Shown here: in pieces, positions 45,253-54,867 of the stretch
Layout of the letters: the number at the start of each line of letters is the position of its first letter
How positions within the stretch are numbered: the stretch's first letter is position 1
DNA from: Sutterella wadsworthensis
GTDB lineage: Bacteria > Pseudomonadota > Gammaproteobacteria > Burkholderiales > Burkholderiaceae_F
Direction of reading: 5' to 3'
NCBI RefSeq assembly: GCF_003315195.1
Contig: NZ_QNRV01000007.1
Coordinates: forward strand, 27,170-91,169
Length of the DNA: 64,000 nucleotides
Made by a program: the position numbers and the translations under genes
The notes under the pieces: generated by a model
What the model saw: the letters and a program-made list of their open reading frames with translations, nothing else
Database searches by the model: none
What the model was told of the DNA's origin: nothing

Positions 45253-45972
45253 TTATTCCGTCTTTTCCTTTTCTCGATCAATCGGCCGGCGCGAGAAGAT
45301 CCAGTCAATGAAGCTGCCTTGGCTGCGTGAGCTGAGAATAACTCGGCCGCTGCCGGAGAACTTAAGTACAAAACCTTCTCCGGTAAGCTGACTGCCAATC
45401 AATCGGCCGGCAAGACCGCTTCTTCCCGTCTGAAGCGTGATTTCATAGTCTAGCGATGCGTCCCAAGCGACCAGATGCCCGTTGTCGATCAAAAGCGGAC
45501 GGTCGGGCGTCACCTCCACTTCTTCCAAAGAGCCGAAACCCGAGACTGCCAGCGTGCCGGCACCTTCGGCCTTCATAATAAAGAAGCCGCCGCTGTCGGA
45601 CAAAATCGCCCGTCCCAGCCCCTGAGCCTTGGCTGAAATGTCAATGCCGGCCGTTGCCGCGAGAAAGCAGCCGTCGGCAATCATCACGCCGTCATCCTTG
45701 ACATCCAGGACCTTGACGCCGCCCGGCAGGCTTGGCGCTAAATAAGCGGTGCCGGCCTGATCCTCGGCGGCAATCCACTGCTGAAAAAATGTTTCGTCGT
45801 TGAGGAATTTGCGCGCGAGCGACTTGAAAAAGCCTCCGCGGGTCTTGCCTTTCAGGATCAATCCTGCATCCATCATCACCATTGATCCGCGCTCCGCGGC
45901 GACTTCGTCGCCGGGATCGAGGTCAACGCGCAAAAGCGGATCAATACCGGCCTGTGCAGTGAACTTTGCCAT
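45253..45972 (-). CDS. TIGR00266/AIM24 family protein
   Basis: 239 aa. Matches the AIM24-like beta-helical family by GDEVAAERGSMVMMDAGL, GGFFKSLARKFLNDETFF and SDSGGFFIMKAEGAGTLAVSGFG. Members are widespread, cytoplasmic or membrane-associated, with no settled function; the yeast homologue affects mitochondrial membrane organisation. It is the second gene of a two-gene operon, 25 bp after the SIMPL gene. Confidence 0.88.
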   Translation of the reverse strand: MAKFTAQAGIDPLLRVDLDPGDEVAAERGSMVMMDAGLILKGKTRGGFFKSLARKFLNDETFFQQWIAAEDQAGTAYLAPSLPGGVKVLDVKDDGVMIADGCFLAATAGIDISAKAQGLGRAILSDSGGFFIMKAEGAGTLAVSGFGSLEEVEVTPDRPLLIDNGHLVAWDASLDYEITLQTGRSGLAGRLIGSQLTGEGFVLKFSGSGRVILSSRSQGSFIDWIFSRRPIDREKEKTE

Positions 45973-45997
45973 CTCCCAATTGCTCCAGCGCTAAGCA

Positions 45998-46750
45998 TTA
46001 AGGCGTGATACGCACGGTAAGGCTGACGGTCAGAGCGGTGTCTGCAGAACCTGCGCTCACCACCGCTTCAGCGGAATCATTGGCCGCCGCAGCACGCATC
46101 ATCATGGGCTGCGCATAGTAGCGCGGAGAAGGACCGGCTGCGCCGGAAACCTGAATACCCTCAATACGTACGTTTTTCTCTTCGAGCCCAAGTGCCTGAG
46201 CTGCTGTCACAGCACGCTCCGTCGCACGCTTCACCGCTTCGGCAAGGAGCTCATCCTGCGCGGCTTCCCGAACCGCACGAGAGACGGAGAAAGTGACGCC
46301 GTCATAATTCATGCTCTTGCCCGCAGCGCTCATCACCGCCGACGCAAGCTTCAGGTCGCGAACAGTGACGCGCAGCGTCTGCCGTGCACCCCAGGCTGCG
46401 ATTTCAGAGGTTTCTCCTTCTTTGGCCCGAGTTCTCACCGGCCAAGTTGAAAAGTCCGCGGTCTGAACCTCGACTTGCCCGGCAGGCGCATTGATGGCAT
46501 TGAGCGCGGCAATCGCGGCGTTGCCCGCCTTAATGATTTCGTCACTGGCGTCCTGTGCCTGCGGGCGCTGAGCTTCCGCCGTAAAGGTGATCACCGCTTG
46601 ATCATTGGCCAGCAGTCGATTGGCTTCGCCCGTGACCGTCATAACGAGTCCTGCGTCAGCCACTCGCGGCATGGCATAACCCGAAAGCGGCGCAGCCAGC
46701 GCCAAAGCAGCCGCAGCTGCACACGAAACCTTCATCCATTGTTTCTGCAT
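45998..46750 (-). CDS. SIMPL-domain (YggE/DUF541) periplasmic protein
   Basis: 250 aa with a clear signal peptide (CAAAAALALAAPLSGYAMP). The SIMPL domain occupies most of the rest: VTGEANRLLANDQAVITFTAEA, YDGVTFSVSR and ERAVTAAQALGLEEKNV. E. coli YggE lessens oxidative stress by an unknown route. It heads a small operon with the TIGR00266 gene. Confidence 0.9.
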   Translation of the reverse strand: MQKQWMKVSCAAAAALALAAPLSGYAMPRVADAGLVMTVTGEANRLLANDQAVITFTAEAQRPQAQDASDEIIKAGNAAIAALNAINAPAGQVEVQTADFSTWPVRTRAKEGETSEIAAWGARQTLRVTVRDLKLASAVMSAAGKSMNYDGVTFSVSRAVREAAQDELLAEAVKRATERAVTAAQALGLEEKNVRIEGIQVSGAAGPSPRYYAQPMMMRAAAANDSAEAVVSAGSADTALTVSLTVRITP

Positions 46751-46961
46751 GATTGATGGCCTTTCAAACTGGGTGGTAAAGCAGAGTGCGAAATAAGTGA
46801 CTCAAGCGCATCTCTTTATATTCATCCTATCGAAGTCCTGTGACGCTTATCGTTTGCAAATGAAACTTCAATAGACAAGGGCTGAAGCAACAACGCTTCT
46901 GCATGGTCTAGTTACAATTGCCGACCTCGTTTATCTGTACGCACTGCTTTTGCCGTTCACC

Positions 46962-48317
46962 ATGTCCGTCCCAACCTCTTCTGCCCAATGGAGCTCCAGG
47001 CTCGGCTTTATCCTGGCCGCTGCCGGTTCAGCGATTGGCCTCGGAGCCATATGGAAATTCCCATATTGGGCAGGTGCCAACGGCGGCGCTGCATTCATCC
47101 TGCCCTACATTCTCTTCACCTTTACGGCGGGCGTCGTGTTGGTCATGGCAGAACTAGCGCTCGGCCGATCCGGCCGCGGTTCCGCGGTTGAAGCCATGCG
47201 CCGTGCCGGCGGCAGAGGTTTTGCGTGGTGCGGCGGCATGGCAGTACTCACGTCGTTTCTGATCCTTTCCTATTACGCCGTGGTGGGCGGATGGTGTGCG
47301 GCCTATCTCGCGGAAGCCTTGATGGGAGAGGCTGCATCCTCGGACCCTGAAGTGCTCAAAATGCGGTTCGGTGAGCTCGTGAGCTCGGGCGGGCGCAATA
47401 TTGCCTGGCTTTTTGCCTTTTTGGCTGCCGTTTGCTTGACCGCTGTCTTTGGTGTTCACCGCGGCATCGAGCGGCTGTCCACCTACCTGATGCCGATCTT
47501 CTTCCTCTTGATGATTGGACTCGCCGCCTATTCACTCCTGCTGCCCGGATCGGAGGCAGGACTCGCATATCTCTTTCAGTTTTCCTGGTCGACCGTAACG
47601 CCGCAGGCCATCTTGAACGCCATGGGCTTCACGTTCTTTTCGCTGTCTCTGGGCGCCGGCGTTCTCGTCACCTACGGCGCTTATGTCAATAAAAGCACGC
47701 GGCTGCCTGCCGCTGCCATGTGGGTAGCGATTCTTGCTCTTCAGGCAGCCATTCTGGCAGGGCTTGTCATCATGCCCGCTGTCTTTGCTTACGGCCTTGA
47801 GCCCGATGCCGGGCCCGGCCTCGTCTTCATCACGCTGCCCATGATTTTTGCGCAGCTCTCGGGCGGCAGCGTCGTAGCGGTGATCTTTTACTTCTGCCTC
47901 TTTGTGGCTGCGCTTACCTCTGCCGTCTCCCTGCTTGAAGTGGCCGTCGCCTTTTTGCAAAACGAATGCCGGTTCTCTCGTCGAGCCGCCGTTTTTCTCT
48001 GCTTTGCTGCGCTCTTTATTTTGGGCTCCGTTTCGGCGCTTTCCTTTGGCCCCTGGAGCGACTGCCTCATTTTCGGGCGCAGCATCTTTGACTTTCTCGA
48101 CTACGTCTGCACAAACTTCCTGATGACTATCAATGGACTGGCCGTTGCTTTTGTGGTCGGATGGAAGGCTTGGCCCAAGGCCATGAAGGAACTGAGCACC
48201 TGTTCGCCGGAAAACGGCGTCGTGACCAAAGGCACGCTTTCAGCCATTGGCTTCGGTCTGCGCTGGCTTGCGCCTCTCATGGTGCTGGCATCGTGCTGGC
48301 AGGGGCTTGAAGCGTGA
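46962..48317 (+). CDS. Sodium-dependent amino-acid transporter, NSS family (copy 1)
   Basis: 451 aa from ATG 46962. A neurotransmitter:sodium symporter-type protein with about 11-12 spans. The span 1 motif GSAIGLGAIWKFPYWAGANGG is intact; it binds sodium and substrate in LeuT/MhsT. Other conserved text: GGWCAAYLAEAL, AMGFTFFSLSLGAG, and GPGLVFITLPMIFAQL. It is the most divergent of four tandem paralogues here (span 1 reads WAGANGGA where the others have MAGTNGGS). Bacterial members carry hydrophobic amino acids such as Trp, Tyr or Leu. Confidence 0.92.
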   Translation: MSVPTSSAQWSSRLGFILAAAGSAIGLGAIWKFPYWAGANGGAAFILPYILFTFTAGVVLVMAELALGRSGRGSAVEAMRRAGGRGFAWCGGMAVLTSFLILSYYAVVGGWCAAYLAEALMGEAASSDPEVLKMRFGELVSSGGRNIAWLFAFLAAVCLTAVFGVHRGIERLSTYLMPIFFLLMIGLAAYSLLLPGSEAGLAYLFQFSWSTVTPQAILNAMGFTFFSLSLGAGVLVTYGAYVNKSTRLPAAAMWVAILALQAAILAGLVIMPAVFAYGLEPDAGPGLVFITLPMIFAQLSGGSVVAVIFYFCLFVAALTSAVSLLEVAVAFLQNECRFSRRAAVFLCFAALFILGSVSALSFGPWSDCLIFGRSIFDFLDYVCTNFLMTINGLAVAFVVGWKAWPKAMKELSTCSPENGVVTKGTLSAIGFGLRWLAPLMVLASCWQGLEA

Positions 48318-48558
48318 AGAAGTTCAGCCGCTCACGGCCCCTTATGACGGACTGCCGGCAATCCTTTCAAGCAGAGAAAGTTTCTCAACCATTGTCCCGA
48401 CAACTCTTTCTCTAAGACTAAAGCGCCAATGGGTTCAGGTTCCCTGAGCATAAAGTCGCCTAATATTGCCTACACGCATGAGACCATCATCAGGCCGGCT
48501 CCGCCTCGGAACGCCTTGATTCTGTCTATGCAATTCAAATAACCATCCAAAGAACATC

Positions 48559-49878
48559 ATGGCTCAAGAACGCATCACCTGGACGAGCCGAATCGGCTTC
48601 GTTCTCGCTTCTGCGGGCGCCGCCGTCGGTCTCGGCGCCATTTGGAAGTTCCCCTATATGGCAGGCACGAACGGCGGCAGCGTCTTTGTCCTGCCCTTCA
48701 TTCTGCTCACCTTCACCGTCGGACTTGCACTCCTTATCGCTGAAGTCGTTCTCGGACGTCTCGGCAAGGGCGGCATCGTCACAACCTACCGGCGCTTAGC
48801 CGGACCCGCCTTTCTGCCGGCAGGGTATCTGGGTGTTCTGACCGGTTTTCTGGTGCTCTCCTTCTATTCCGCCATCGGCGGCTGGACTTTGTCGTACTTC
48901 TGCGAAGCACTGGTGGGACAGGGCCTGATCACCGACCAGTCGCAGCTCGGAGCTCACTTTGGCGAATTCACTGCCAACCCTGTGTTGGCACTCGGCTTTC
49001 AGTGGCTCTTTTTACTCCTCAACGGTCTGATTGTTGCCTTTGACGTCACAAAGGGCATTGAGCGCGTGAGCAAGATCCTGATGCCGCTCCTTTTCTTCAT
49101 GATGCTCGCCATCATCATCCGCGGTCTCATGCTTCCCGGGGCATGGGCCGGCGTGGAGTTCCTTTTCAAGTTTGACCCGCAGGCCTTCACCTTCTCCGCG
49201 CTCCTGCAGGCCATGGGCTTCACATTCTTCTCGCTCTGCGTGGGCTGCGGCTGCATGATGACGTACGGCAGCTACTTGGATGACAAGACCAACGTGCTCC
49301 GCTCCTGCTCCTGGATTGCTTTCCTTTCCGTGATCGCCTCCATCATGGGCGGCCTCATGATCATGCCGTCGGTCTTTGCCTTTGGGCTGGATCCGACTGC
49401 CGGTCCGGGCCTCACCTTCATCACCATGCCTGCGGTCTTCGCGCAAATGCCGATGGGACAGCTCTTTGCCGTGATGTTCTATCTCTGCCTTGCAGTCGCG
49501 GCCATTACGTCGTCAGTGTCGATGATTGAAATTCTCGTCTCCTACCTCGTTGACGAACAAAAGATGTCGCGGCCGAAGGCTGCTGTGCTCTCCACCATTG
49601 CTCTCGCCGTCGTGGGCATTCTGCCCTGCCTCTCGTTTGGCCTGCTGAGCGACGTAAAGATGTTCAACGGCCGTACCTTCTTTGACGTCTTTGATTTCTT
49701 TACGAGCAATCTGTCGCTGCCCCTTGGCGGCTTGGTGATCCTCTATCTGGCGGGCTACACCTGCTGGGACCGCGTCAAGAATACGGCGCCGGAAAAGTGG
49801 CAGTGGCTGCTGAAACTCATGCTTCGAGTGTTCTCCCCTATCCTCGTTCTCGTGGTTCTTATCTCGGGACTCATCTAA
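48559..49878 (+). CDS. Sodium-dependent amino-acid transporter, NSS family (copy 2)
   Basis: 439 aa. Same layout as copy 1, with GAAVGLGAIWKFPYMAGTNGG in span 1, FYSAIGGWTLSYFCEAL and FKFDPQAFTFSALLQAMGFTFFSL. A cysteine-rich stretch (CVGCGCMMTYG) replaces the LGAG/GSGS of the other copies around the sodium site region of span 6-7. It follows copy 1 by 241 bp, a gap with no gene, and so likely has its own promoter. Substrate unknown. Confidence 0.92.
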   Translation: MAQERITWTSRIGFVLASAGAAVGLGAIWKFPYMAGTNGGSVFVLPFILLTFTVGLALLIAEVVLGRLGKGGIVTTYRRLAGPAFLPAGYLGVLTGFLVLSFYSAIGGWTLSYFCEALVGQGLITDQSQLGAHFGEFTANPVLALGFQWLFLLLNGLIVAFDVTKGIERVSKILMPLLFFMMLAIIIRGLMLPGAWAGVEFLFKFDPQAFTFSALLQAMGFTFFSLCVGCGCMMTYGSYLDDKTNVLRSCSWIAFLSVIASIMGGLMIMPSVFAFGLDPTAGPGLTFITMPAVFAQMPMGQLFAVMFYLCLAVAAITSSVSMIEILVSYLVDEQKMSRPKAAVLSTIALAVVGILPCLSFGLLSDVKMFNGRTFFDVFDFFTSNLSLPLGGLVILYLAGYTCWDRVKNTAPEKWQWLLKLMLRVFSPILVLVVLISGLI

Positions 49879-49957
49879 AATCAAACTTCTGCGTACGGCC
49901 TGCAAGCAGATTGTCTGCTTTTGCAGACCGTGCGCCAGATCAATGATGGATAGGCGC

Positions 49958-49986
49958 GGAGCGGCTCATCACCGCTCCCGTTTTTT
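49958..49986 (+). terminator. Terminator between symporter copies 2 and 3
   Basis: GGAGCGG (49958-49964) pairs with CCGCTCC (49972-49978), then CG and a T6 run. A second strong hairpin without a U-tract lies at about 49897-49925. Confidence 0.82.
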
Positions 49987-50008
49987 ATTTTTCCCGCAGA
50001 TTATTCTC

Positions 50009-51355
50009 ATGCCTCAGACATCCTCACGCTCCGCCTGGACCTCGCGATTAGGCTTCATCCTCGCCTCAGCAGGCTCTGCCGTGGGGCTTGGCGCCATCTG
50101 GAAATTCCCTTATATGGCGGGCACGAACGGCGGCTCGATCTTCATGCTGCCGACGATTGCTTTTTCGCTCACGATCGGTCTTGCGCTCCTCATTGCAGAA
50201 ATGAGCATGGGCCGTGCCGCACGAGGCGGCGCCGGAACGGCCTACTTAAAGCTGGGCGGGCGCGCTTGGTCAGTGATCGGCTTTATTTCAGTAGCCACCG
50301 GCGCATTGGTGCTGGCTTTTTATTCCGTCGTGGGCGGCTGGTGCACGCATTACTTCATCGAATCCATCATGGGCCGCGGCATCACGGACGATCCGGCCGC
50401 AATGCGCAGCGCCTTTGAGGCCTTTGCAGCCGATCCCGTACAGTCCGTCATGGGGCATGTCATCTTTCTCACCACGACCGCAGGCGTTGTGCTTTGCGGC
50501 GTCGAACGCGGCATTGAACGAGTCGGCAAGATTCTCATGCCGCTCCTCTTCATTTTGATGCTCATCCTGATCGTGCGCGGATTAATGCTTCCCGGGGCCA
50601 TTGAGGGCGTGAAGTTTCTTTTCATGCCTGACCCGGAGGCTTTTACGGGTGAAGCGCTCCTCAATGCCATGGGCTTTGCCTTCTTCTCACTTTCAGTGGG
50701 ATCCGGATCGATGATGAACTACGGCAGCTACTTGTCCGACAAAGTGAACGTCGGCACCTCCACCGCCTGGATTGTAGTGCTCGCCGTGATGTCCTCTATT
50801 CTCGGCGGTCTGATGATCATGCCGGCCGTTTTTGCCTTTGGTCTGACGCCGGATGCCGGTCCGGGACTGACGTTTGCCACCATGCCTGCCGTCTTCAGTC
50901 ACCTGCCGATGGGCGGACTTTTCGCCGTGGCGTTTTACGGCTGCCTTTTTGTAGCAGCGCTCACATCGGCCATCTCCATTCTGGAAATGGTTTCGCAGCA
51001 CTGCGTCGACCGCTGGGGATTTACGCGTCGCACCGCCGTGCTCACCGTTTCGACGGTGCTCGGCATCATCGGCGTCTTCTGCGCGCTCTCCTTCGGGCCG
51101 CTTTCAGACTGGAAGCTCTTTGGGCGCACGCTTTTTGATCTGCTCGACTACGCCACATCCAATATCGGCATGCCGATCGGCTGTGTCGGCATCGGTCTGG
51201 TGGCCGCCTGGGTAGCTTGGCCGACCATCCGCAAGCAGCTCGAAATGAACGCCAAATGGTCTGCGGCAGGTCTCAAAGCCTTCAGGATCCTTGCGGGGTG
51301 CGCAGCCCCCATTCTCATCCTCATTGTCGCCGCCAAAGGCGCCGGACTCTTTTAA
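50009..51355 (+). CDS. Sodium-dependent amino-acid transporter, NSS family (copy 3)
   Basis: 448 aa from ATG 50009; the longer frame would start before the terminator. Span 1 reads GSAVGLGAIWKFPYMAGTNGG, and FYSVVGGWCTHYFIESIMG and GVKFLFMPDPEAFTGEALLNAMGFAFFSLSVGSGSM follow. It lies beyond a terminator, so it is transcribed separately from copy 2. Spacing to copy 4 is 102 bp. Confidence 0.92.
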   Translation: MPQTSSRSAWTSRLGFILASAGSAVGLGAIWKFPYMAGTNGGSIFMLPTIAFSLTIGLALLIAEMSMGRAARGGAGTAYLKLGGRAWSVIGFISVATGALVLAFYSVVGGWCTHYFIESIMGRGITDDPAAMRSAFEAFAADPVQSVMGHVIFLTTTAGVVLCGVERGIERVGKILMPLLFILMLILIVRGLMLPGAIEGVKFLFMPDPEAFTGEALLNAMGFAFFSLSVGSGSMMNYGSYLSDKVNVGTSTAWIVVLAVMSSILGGLMIMPAVFAFGLTPDAGPGLTFATMPAVFSHLPMGGLFAVAFYGCLFVAALTSAISILEMVSQHCVDRWGFTRRTAVLTVSTVLGIIGVFCALSFGPLSDWKLFGRTLFDLLDYATSNIGMPIGCVGIGLVAAWVAWPTIRKQLEMNAKWSAAGLKAFRILAGCAAPILILIVAAKGAGLF

Positions 51356-51457
51356 CATAAGCACGCTCACGCAGATCCGCCTAACGGCAGAGAACCTCGG
51401 TGCGTGAGAACGCTTGTGCCTCTGACAAGCCTTAAAACAACTAGGAATTGCTTCTCC

Positions 51458-52795
51458 ATGTCCACCCATACGCCAGCAACCTGGGGCACGCGCCTCGGCT
51501 TCATTCTGGCTTCCGCAGGCTCCGCAGTCGGTCTCGGCGCCATTTGGAAGTTCCCCTACATGGCCGGTACGAACGGCGGGAGTGTCTTCATGCTCCCCTA
51601 CATCTTCTTCACGCTGACGGTGGGCGTGGCGCTCCTTCTCGCAGAATTCGCAATGGGCCGAGCCGGCCGCCGCGGTGCGGTGGGCAGCCTTAATCGGGCT
51701 GCCGGCAAACCTTGGGGGATCTTCGGCGGCATCGGCGTCTTTACGGTGTTCCTCATCCTCTCGTTTTATTCCGTGGTAGGCGGCTGGTGCATCAAATATC
51801 TTTGGGATGCCATGCTGGGCATCGGTCTGACCACTGACGCCAAAGTTTTGAACGCCAATTTCGGCAGCTTCGTTTCCGACATGGTCTCCTCCTACGGCTA
51901 TCTGCTGCTTTTTCTCTGCCTGACAGCCTACGTTGTCATGAACGGCGTACAGCAGGGCATTGAAAAGATCGCCAAGATTCTGATGCCGCTTCTATTCATC
52001 CTGATGGTGATCCTCATCATCCGCGGTGTGACGCTGCCGGGCGGGTGGGCCGGAGTGGAATTTCTCTTCACTCCGCGCTGGGAAGACTTCAACGGCACAG
52101 CGCTCTTTAATGCAATGGGCTTTTGCTTCTTTTCGCTCTCGCTCGGCGCCGGCACCATGATCACCTACGGGTCCTACCTCAACCCGAAGGCTGATCTGCC
52201 GTCCTCCGTGGGCTGGGTTGCCTTCCTGGCCATTCTTTCGTCCATCTTGGGCGGTCTGATGGTGATGCCGGCAGTCTTTGCCTTTCATCTGGATCCGACC
52301 GCCGGCCCCGGCCTCACCTTTGTAACGATGCCCGCGGTCTTTTCTCAGATGCCTCTGGGGCAAGGCTTTGCCGCAGCCTTCTACGCCTGTCTGACGGTTG
52401 CCGCCTTGACGAGTTCCGTATCCATGCTCGAAGCCTGCACGGCTCTCCTTACTCAGGAGGCCAATATTTCGCGCAAGAACGCGATTCTGCTCACGCTCGC
52501 GGGCTGCGCCATCGTGGGCTTTGCCGCCAACATGTCGTTCGGTCCCTGGAGTGACGTCAAGCTCTTCGGCAAGAACATTTTCGACATCCTCGACTACGTC
52601 ACCTCCAACATCGGCATGCCGCTGTCGACTTTCGGCATTGCTATTGCCGCCGCTTGGGTCGCCTGGCCGGTCACGAGCCGCGAACTGCAGTCCGTGAAGC
52701 CGCTTTCGGACACTTCGCTCAAAGCTGCGCGCCTGCTCATCGGTGTCCTTGCACCGGTCTTCGTGGCGATCGTGGCGCTGGGCGGTATATTGTAA
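51458..52795 (+). CDS. Sodium-dependent amino-acid transporter, NSS family (copy 4)
   Basis: 445 aa from ATG 51458. Span 1 reads GSAVGLGAIWKFPYMAGTNGG; FYSVVGGWCIKYLWDAMLG and MGFCFFSLSLGAGTMITYG follow. Copies 3 and 4 look closest to each other in the first three spans. Four full-length, intact paralogues in a row suggest different substrates rather than simple dosage. The next gene begins 33 bp later on the same strand. Confidence 0.92.
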   Translation: MSTHTPATWGTRLGFILASAGSAVGLGAIWKFPYMAGTNGGSVFMLPYIFFTLTVGVALLLAEFAMGRAGRRGAVGSLNRAAGKPWGIFGGIGVFTVFLILSFYSVVGGWCIKYLWDAMLGIGLTTDAKVLNANFGSFVSDMVSSYGYLLLFLCLTAYVVMNGVQQGIEKIAKILMPLLFILMVILIIRGVTLPGGWAGVEFLFTPRWEDFNGTALFNAMGFCFFSLSLGAGTMITYGSYLNPKADLPSSVGWVAFLAILSSILGGLMVMPAVFAFHLDPTAGPGLTFVTMPAVFSQMPLGQGFAAAFYACLTVAALTSSVSMLEACTALLTQEANISRKNAILLTLAGCAIVGFAANMSFGPWSDVKLFGKNIFDILDYVTSNIGMPLSTFGIAIAAAWVAWPVTSRELQSVKPLSDTSLKAARLLIGVLAPVFVAIVALGGIL

Positions 52796-52828
52796 TCGTC
52801 GAAAAATACTTTCTTTAATGAACGGCGA

Positions 52829-53299
52829 ATGACCACTTCTCACCCGACTCCATCTTCACAGACGTCCGCAGCGGCTGAGCCGCCGGCTGCGGACGCTGCG
52901 CCTGAACCCAAACAAACAGTGCCCGATGCGAGTGACGCCGTGAGGGAACTGCTCCAGCGCGAATGGACTGCGCACAAATCTTTGTGGCTGGGCGCTCTTG
53001 CCTTGATGGCTGCAGTAGCCGTCGTCGGCGCCTGGCTGCAGGGAGCAGACCCATACTGGGCCGGCGCACTCTATAACCTCTGTACGGTGGTGCTCCTCGC
53101 AGCGCTCTTTGGCTTTGCTGCGCTTGGACTGGTCTGGCGCACGGTGAAGCGCATGTCTGAGCGTCTTCACTTTGAAGCGCGCGGCAAATTTCAGCTTGAA
53201 GCCTCCCGAGCGCTCTTCAGACGCTCTGGGGTACTCGTCGGCATCGTCATTGCGGCAGAAGTCGTCATGTACGCGCTGCGTCTTTGGGCCGCCCGCTGA
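52829..53299 (+). CDS. Uncharacterised membrane protein in operon with the RlmD-like gene
   Basis: 156 aa. A Pro/Ala-rich N-terminal tail (~45 residues) is followed by three hydrophobic spans (WLGALALMAAVAVVGAW, LYNLCTVVLLAALFGFAALGLVW, VLVGIVIAAEVVMYALRLW) with a basic, Phe/Arg-containing segment between the last two. No family recognised. Its stop overlaps the start of the methyltransferase gene (TGATG), so they are coupled. Confidence 0.7.
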   Translation: MTTSHPTPSSQTSAAAEPPAADAAPEPKQTVPDASDAVRELLQREWTAHKSLWLGALALMAAVAVVGAWLQGADPYWAGALYNLCTVVLLAALFGFAALGLVWRTVKRMSERLHFEARGKFQLEASRALFRRSGVLVGIVIAAEVVMYALRLWAAR

Positions 53300-54813
53300 T
53301 GGGCCGCCGTCATGCGCCGGGGGCGACCGCTGAGCGTCCTGAAGTACTCACCGATGTGCTCATTACCGGCATCCACCCTTCGGGAGCCGGCATCGCGCGA
53401 TTGAGCGACAACTCCAAGAGCAAAGATGTCCCGGAAATTCTCGTGCCCGGCGCACTTCCCGGTGCGCGAGGCGATCTTTTCTGGAACCCGCCCAAACCCG
53501 GCGGCCATTGGGGACTCGCCGTGGAATGGCGAGAAAGCGCTCCTTCGCCCGACGCGGATCCTTCCCGCTGCCCGCATGCTGCGTCGCTTAACGGCCAGCC
53601 CGTCTGCGGCGGCTGTCCTTTGGGGAGCCTGAAGTATTCCGCAGAGCTTGCTCTCAAAACCAAACTGCTCATTGAAGAGCCGCTCCGCCAGGCCGGACTC
53701 TGGCGAGAAGGATTGATTCAGCCGCCTTCGGGGCAGCCCGAAGCGTTTGCTCAGCATTTTCGCAACAAAGCTGTGCTTTATCCGAGCGTCATCGACGGCA
53801 TCGGTCGTTTTGGCTACTACGCTGCACGCAGCCAAATACTTGTCCCGGCAGAAGACTGTCCGCAAACGCCCGTCTGGATGGAAGAAGCGGCTCGAACACT
53901 TGCGCCGTTTCTTAGCGAACCGGCACTTACGCCTGCTCCTGAAGCCGCAGTATCCAACGGCACTGGGGTGCTTCGCAGCCTCCTTCTTCGTGAAGCGCCG
54001 GGCAGCGGCGAGCGGATGGCAGTACTCGTGGTTCGAGCGCTGACGGCCGATCTGCTCGCCGCTAAAGAGAAGCTCATCGCGGCACTCGCCCCCTGCAAGC
54101 TTCAATCGCTCCTCATCAATGTCCACCCCACCCCTGGGAGCGCTGTACTGAGCTTTGCGCCGGACGCGCTGGTTGTCTGGGCGGGGCGCTCGAGCATTGA
54201 AGCCGAGCTGATGGATCTCGCCTTCACCTTGGGACCGCAGACTTTTCTGCAGGTCAATACGCCGCAGACGCCGGTGCTCTATGAAAAAGCGCTTGACGCT
54301 GCGGACGTACAGCCTGGGGATCAGATTCTCGACCTTTACTGCGGCGTCGGCACCATTACGCTCGCTGCCGCAAGACGCGCGGGGCCGCACGGCCGAGCGC
54401 TCGGCGTTGAACGCGTAGAGGCCTCTATTATCTGCGCCCGCGAAAATGCAGCGCGCAACAGTATCCCGCAGGCGGCATTTGCGGCTGAGCCGACAGAAAC
54501 CTTCCTCTCGGCGGCCCTCAAAGAGGGCTTTCCCGAGGGCTTCAAACCCACGAAGATCATCGTCGACCCTGCTTATCAAGGCATGGCCGGCGGAGCCGCA
54601 AAAGCGCTTGCAGACCTTTTTTCGCTTCCAAACGGCCCCAAGCGGCTCGCTTACGTATCCTGCAACCCCAAGAGCTTTGCGCGTGACGCCAAGGAACTTG
54701 CTGCCGCAGGACTCACGCTCGAAAGCATCTCTCCCGTAGACCTCTTCCCCGGCGCCATGCATCTTGAGCTCGTTGCGGCGTTTTCCTGCAAAAAAACGCT
54801 CTCCGCAGCCTGA
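53299..54813 (+). CDS. Class I SAM-dependent RNA m5U methyltransferase (RlmD/TrmA family)
   Basis: 504 aa from ATG 53299. A TRAM domain (VLITGIHPSGAGIARLSD) is followed by a 4Fe-4S cluster site (CPHA...CGGC...EDCP), then the Rossmann domain with DLYCGVGTITLAAARRAG as motif I and the catalytic Cys in YVSCNPKSFARDAKEL. RlmD makes m5U1939 of 23S rRNA. One oddity: the usual DPPR motif before the cysteine reads DPAYQGM, so the exact target is uncertain. Translation is coupled to the upstream membrane protein. Confidence 0.88.
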   Translation: MGRRHAPGATAERPEVLTDVLITGIHPSGAGIARLSDNSKSKDVPEILVPGALPGARGDLFWNPPKPGGHWGLAVEWRESAPSPDADPSRCPHAASLNGQPVCGGCPLGSLKYSAELALKTKLLIEEPLRQAGLWREGLIQPPSGQPEAFAQHFRNKAVLYPSVIDGIGRFGYYAARSQILVPAEDCPQTPVWMEEAARTLAPFLSEPALTPAPEAAVSNGTGVLRSLLLREAPGSGERMAVLVVRALTADLLAAKEKLIAALAPCKLQSLLINVHPTPGSAVLSFAPDALVVWAGRSSIEAELMDLAFTLGPQTFLQVNTPQTPVLYEKALDAADVQPGDQILDLYCGVGTITLAAARRAGPHGRALGVERVEASIICARENAARNSIPQAAFAAEPTETFLSAALKEGFPEGFKPTKIIVDPAYQGMAGGAAKALADLFSLPNGPKRLAYVSCNPKSFARDAKELAAAGLTLESISPVDLFPGAMHLELVAAFSCKKTLSAA

Positions 54814-54867
54814 CCTTTCCTAAGGCGGACTTGCGGGCCGAGCGCCGCGCTCCGCCGCCGTCAGCAG

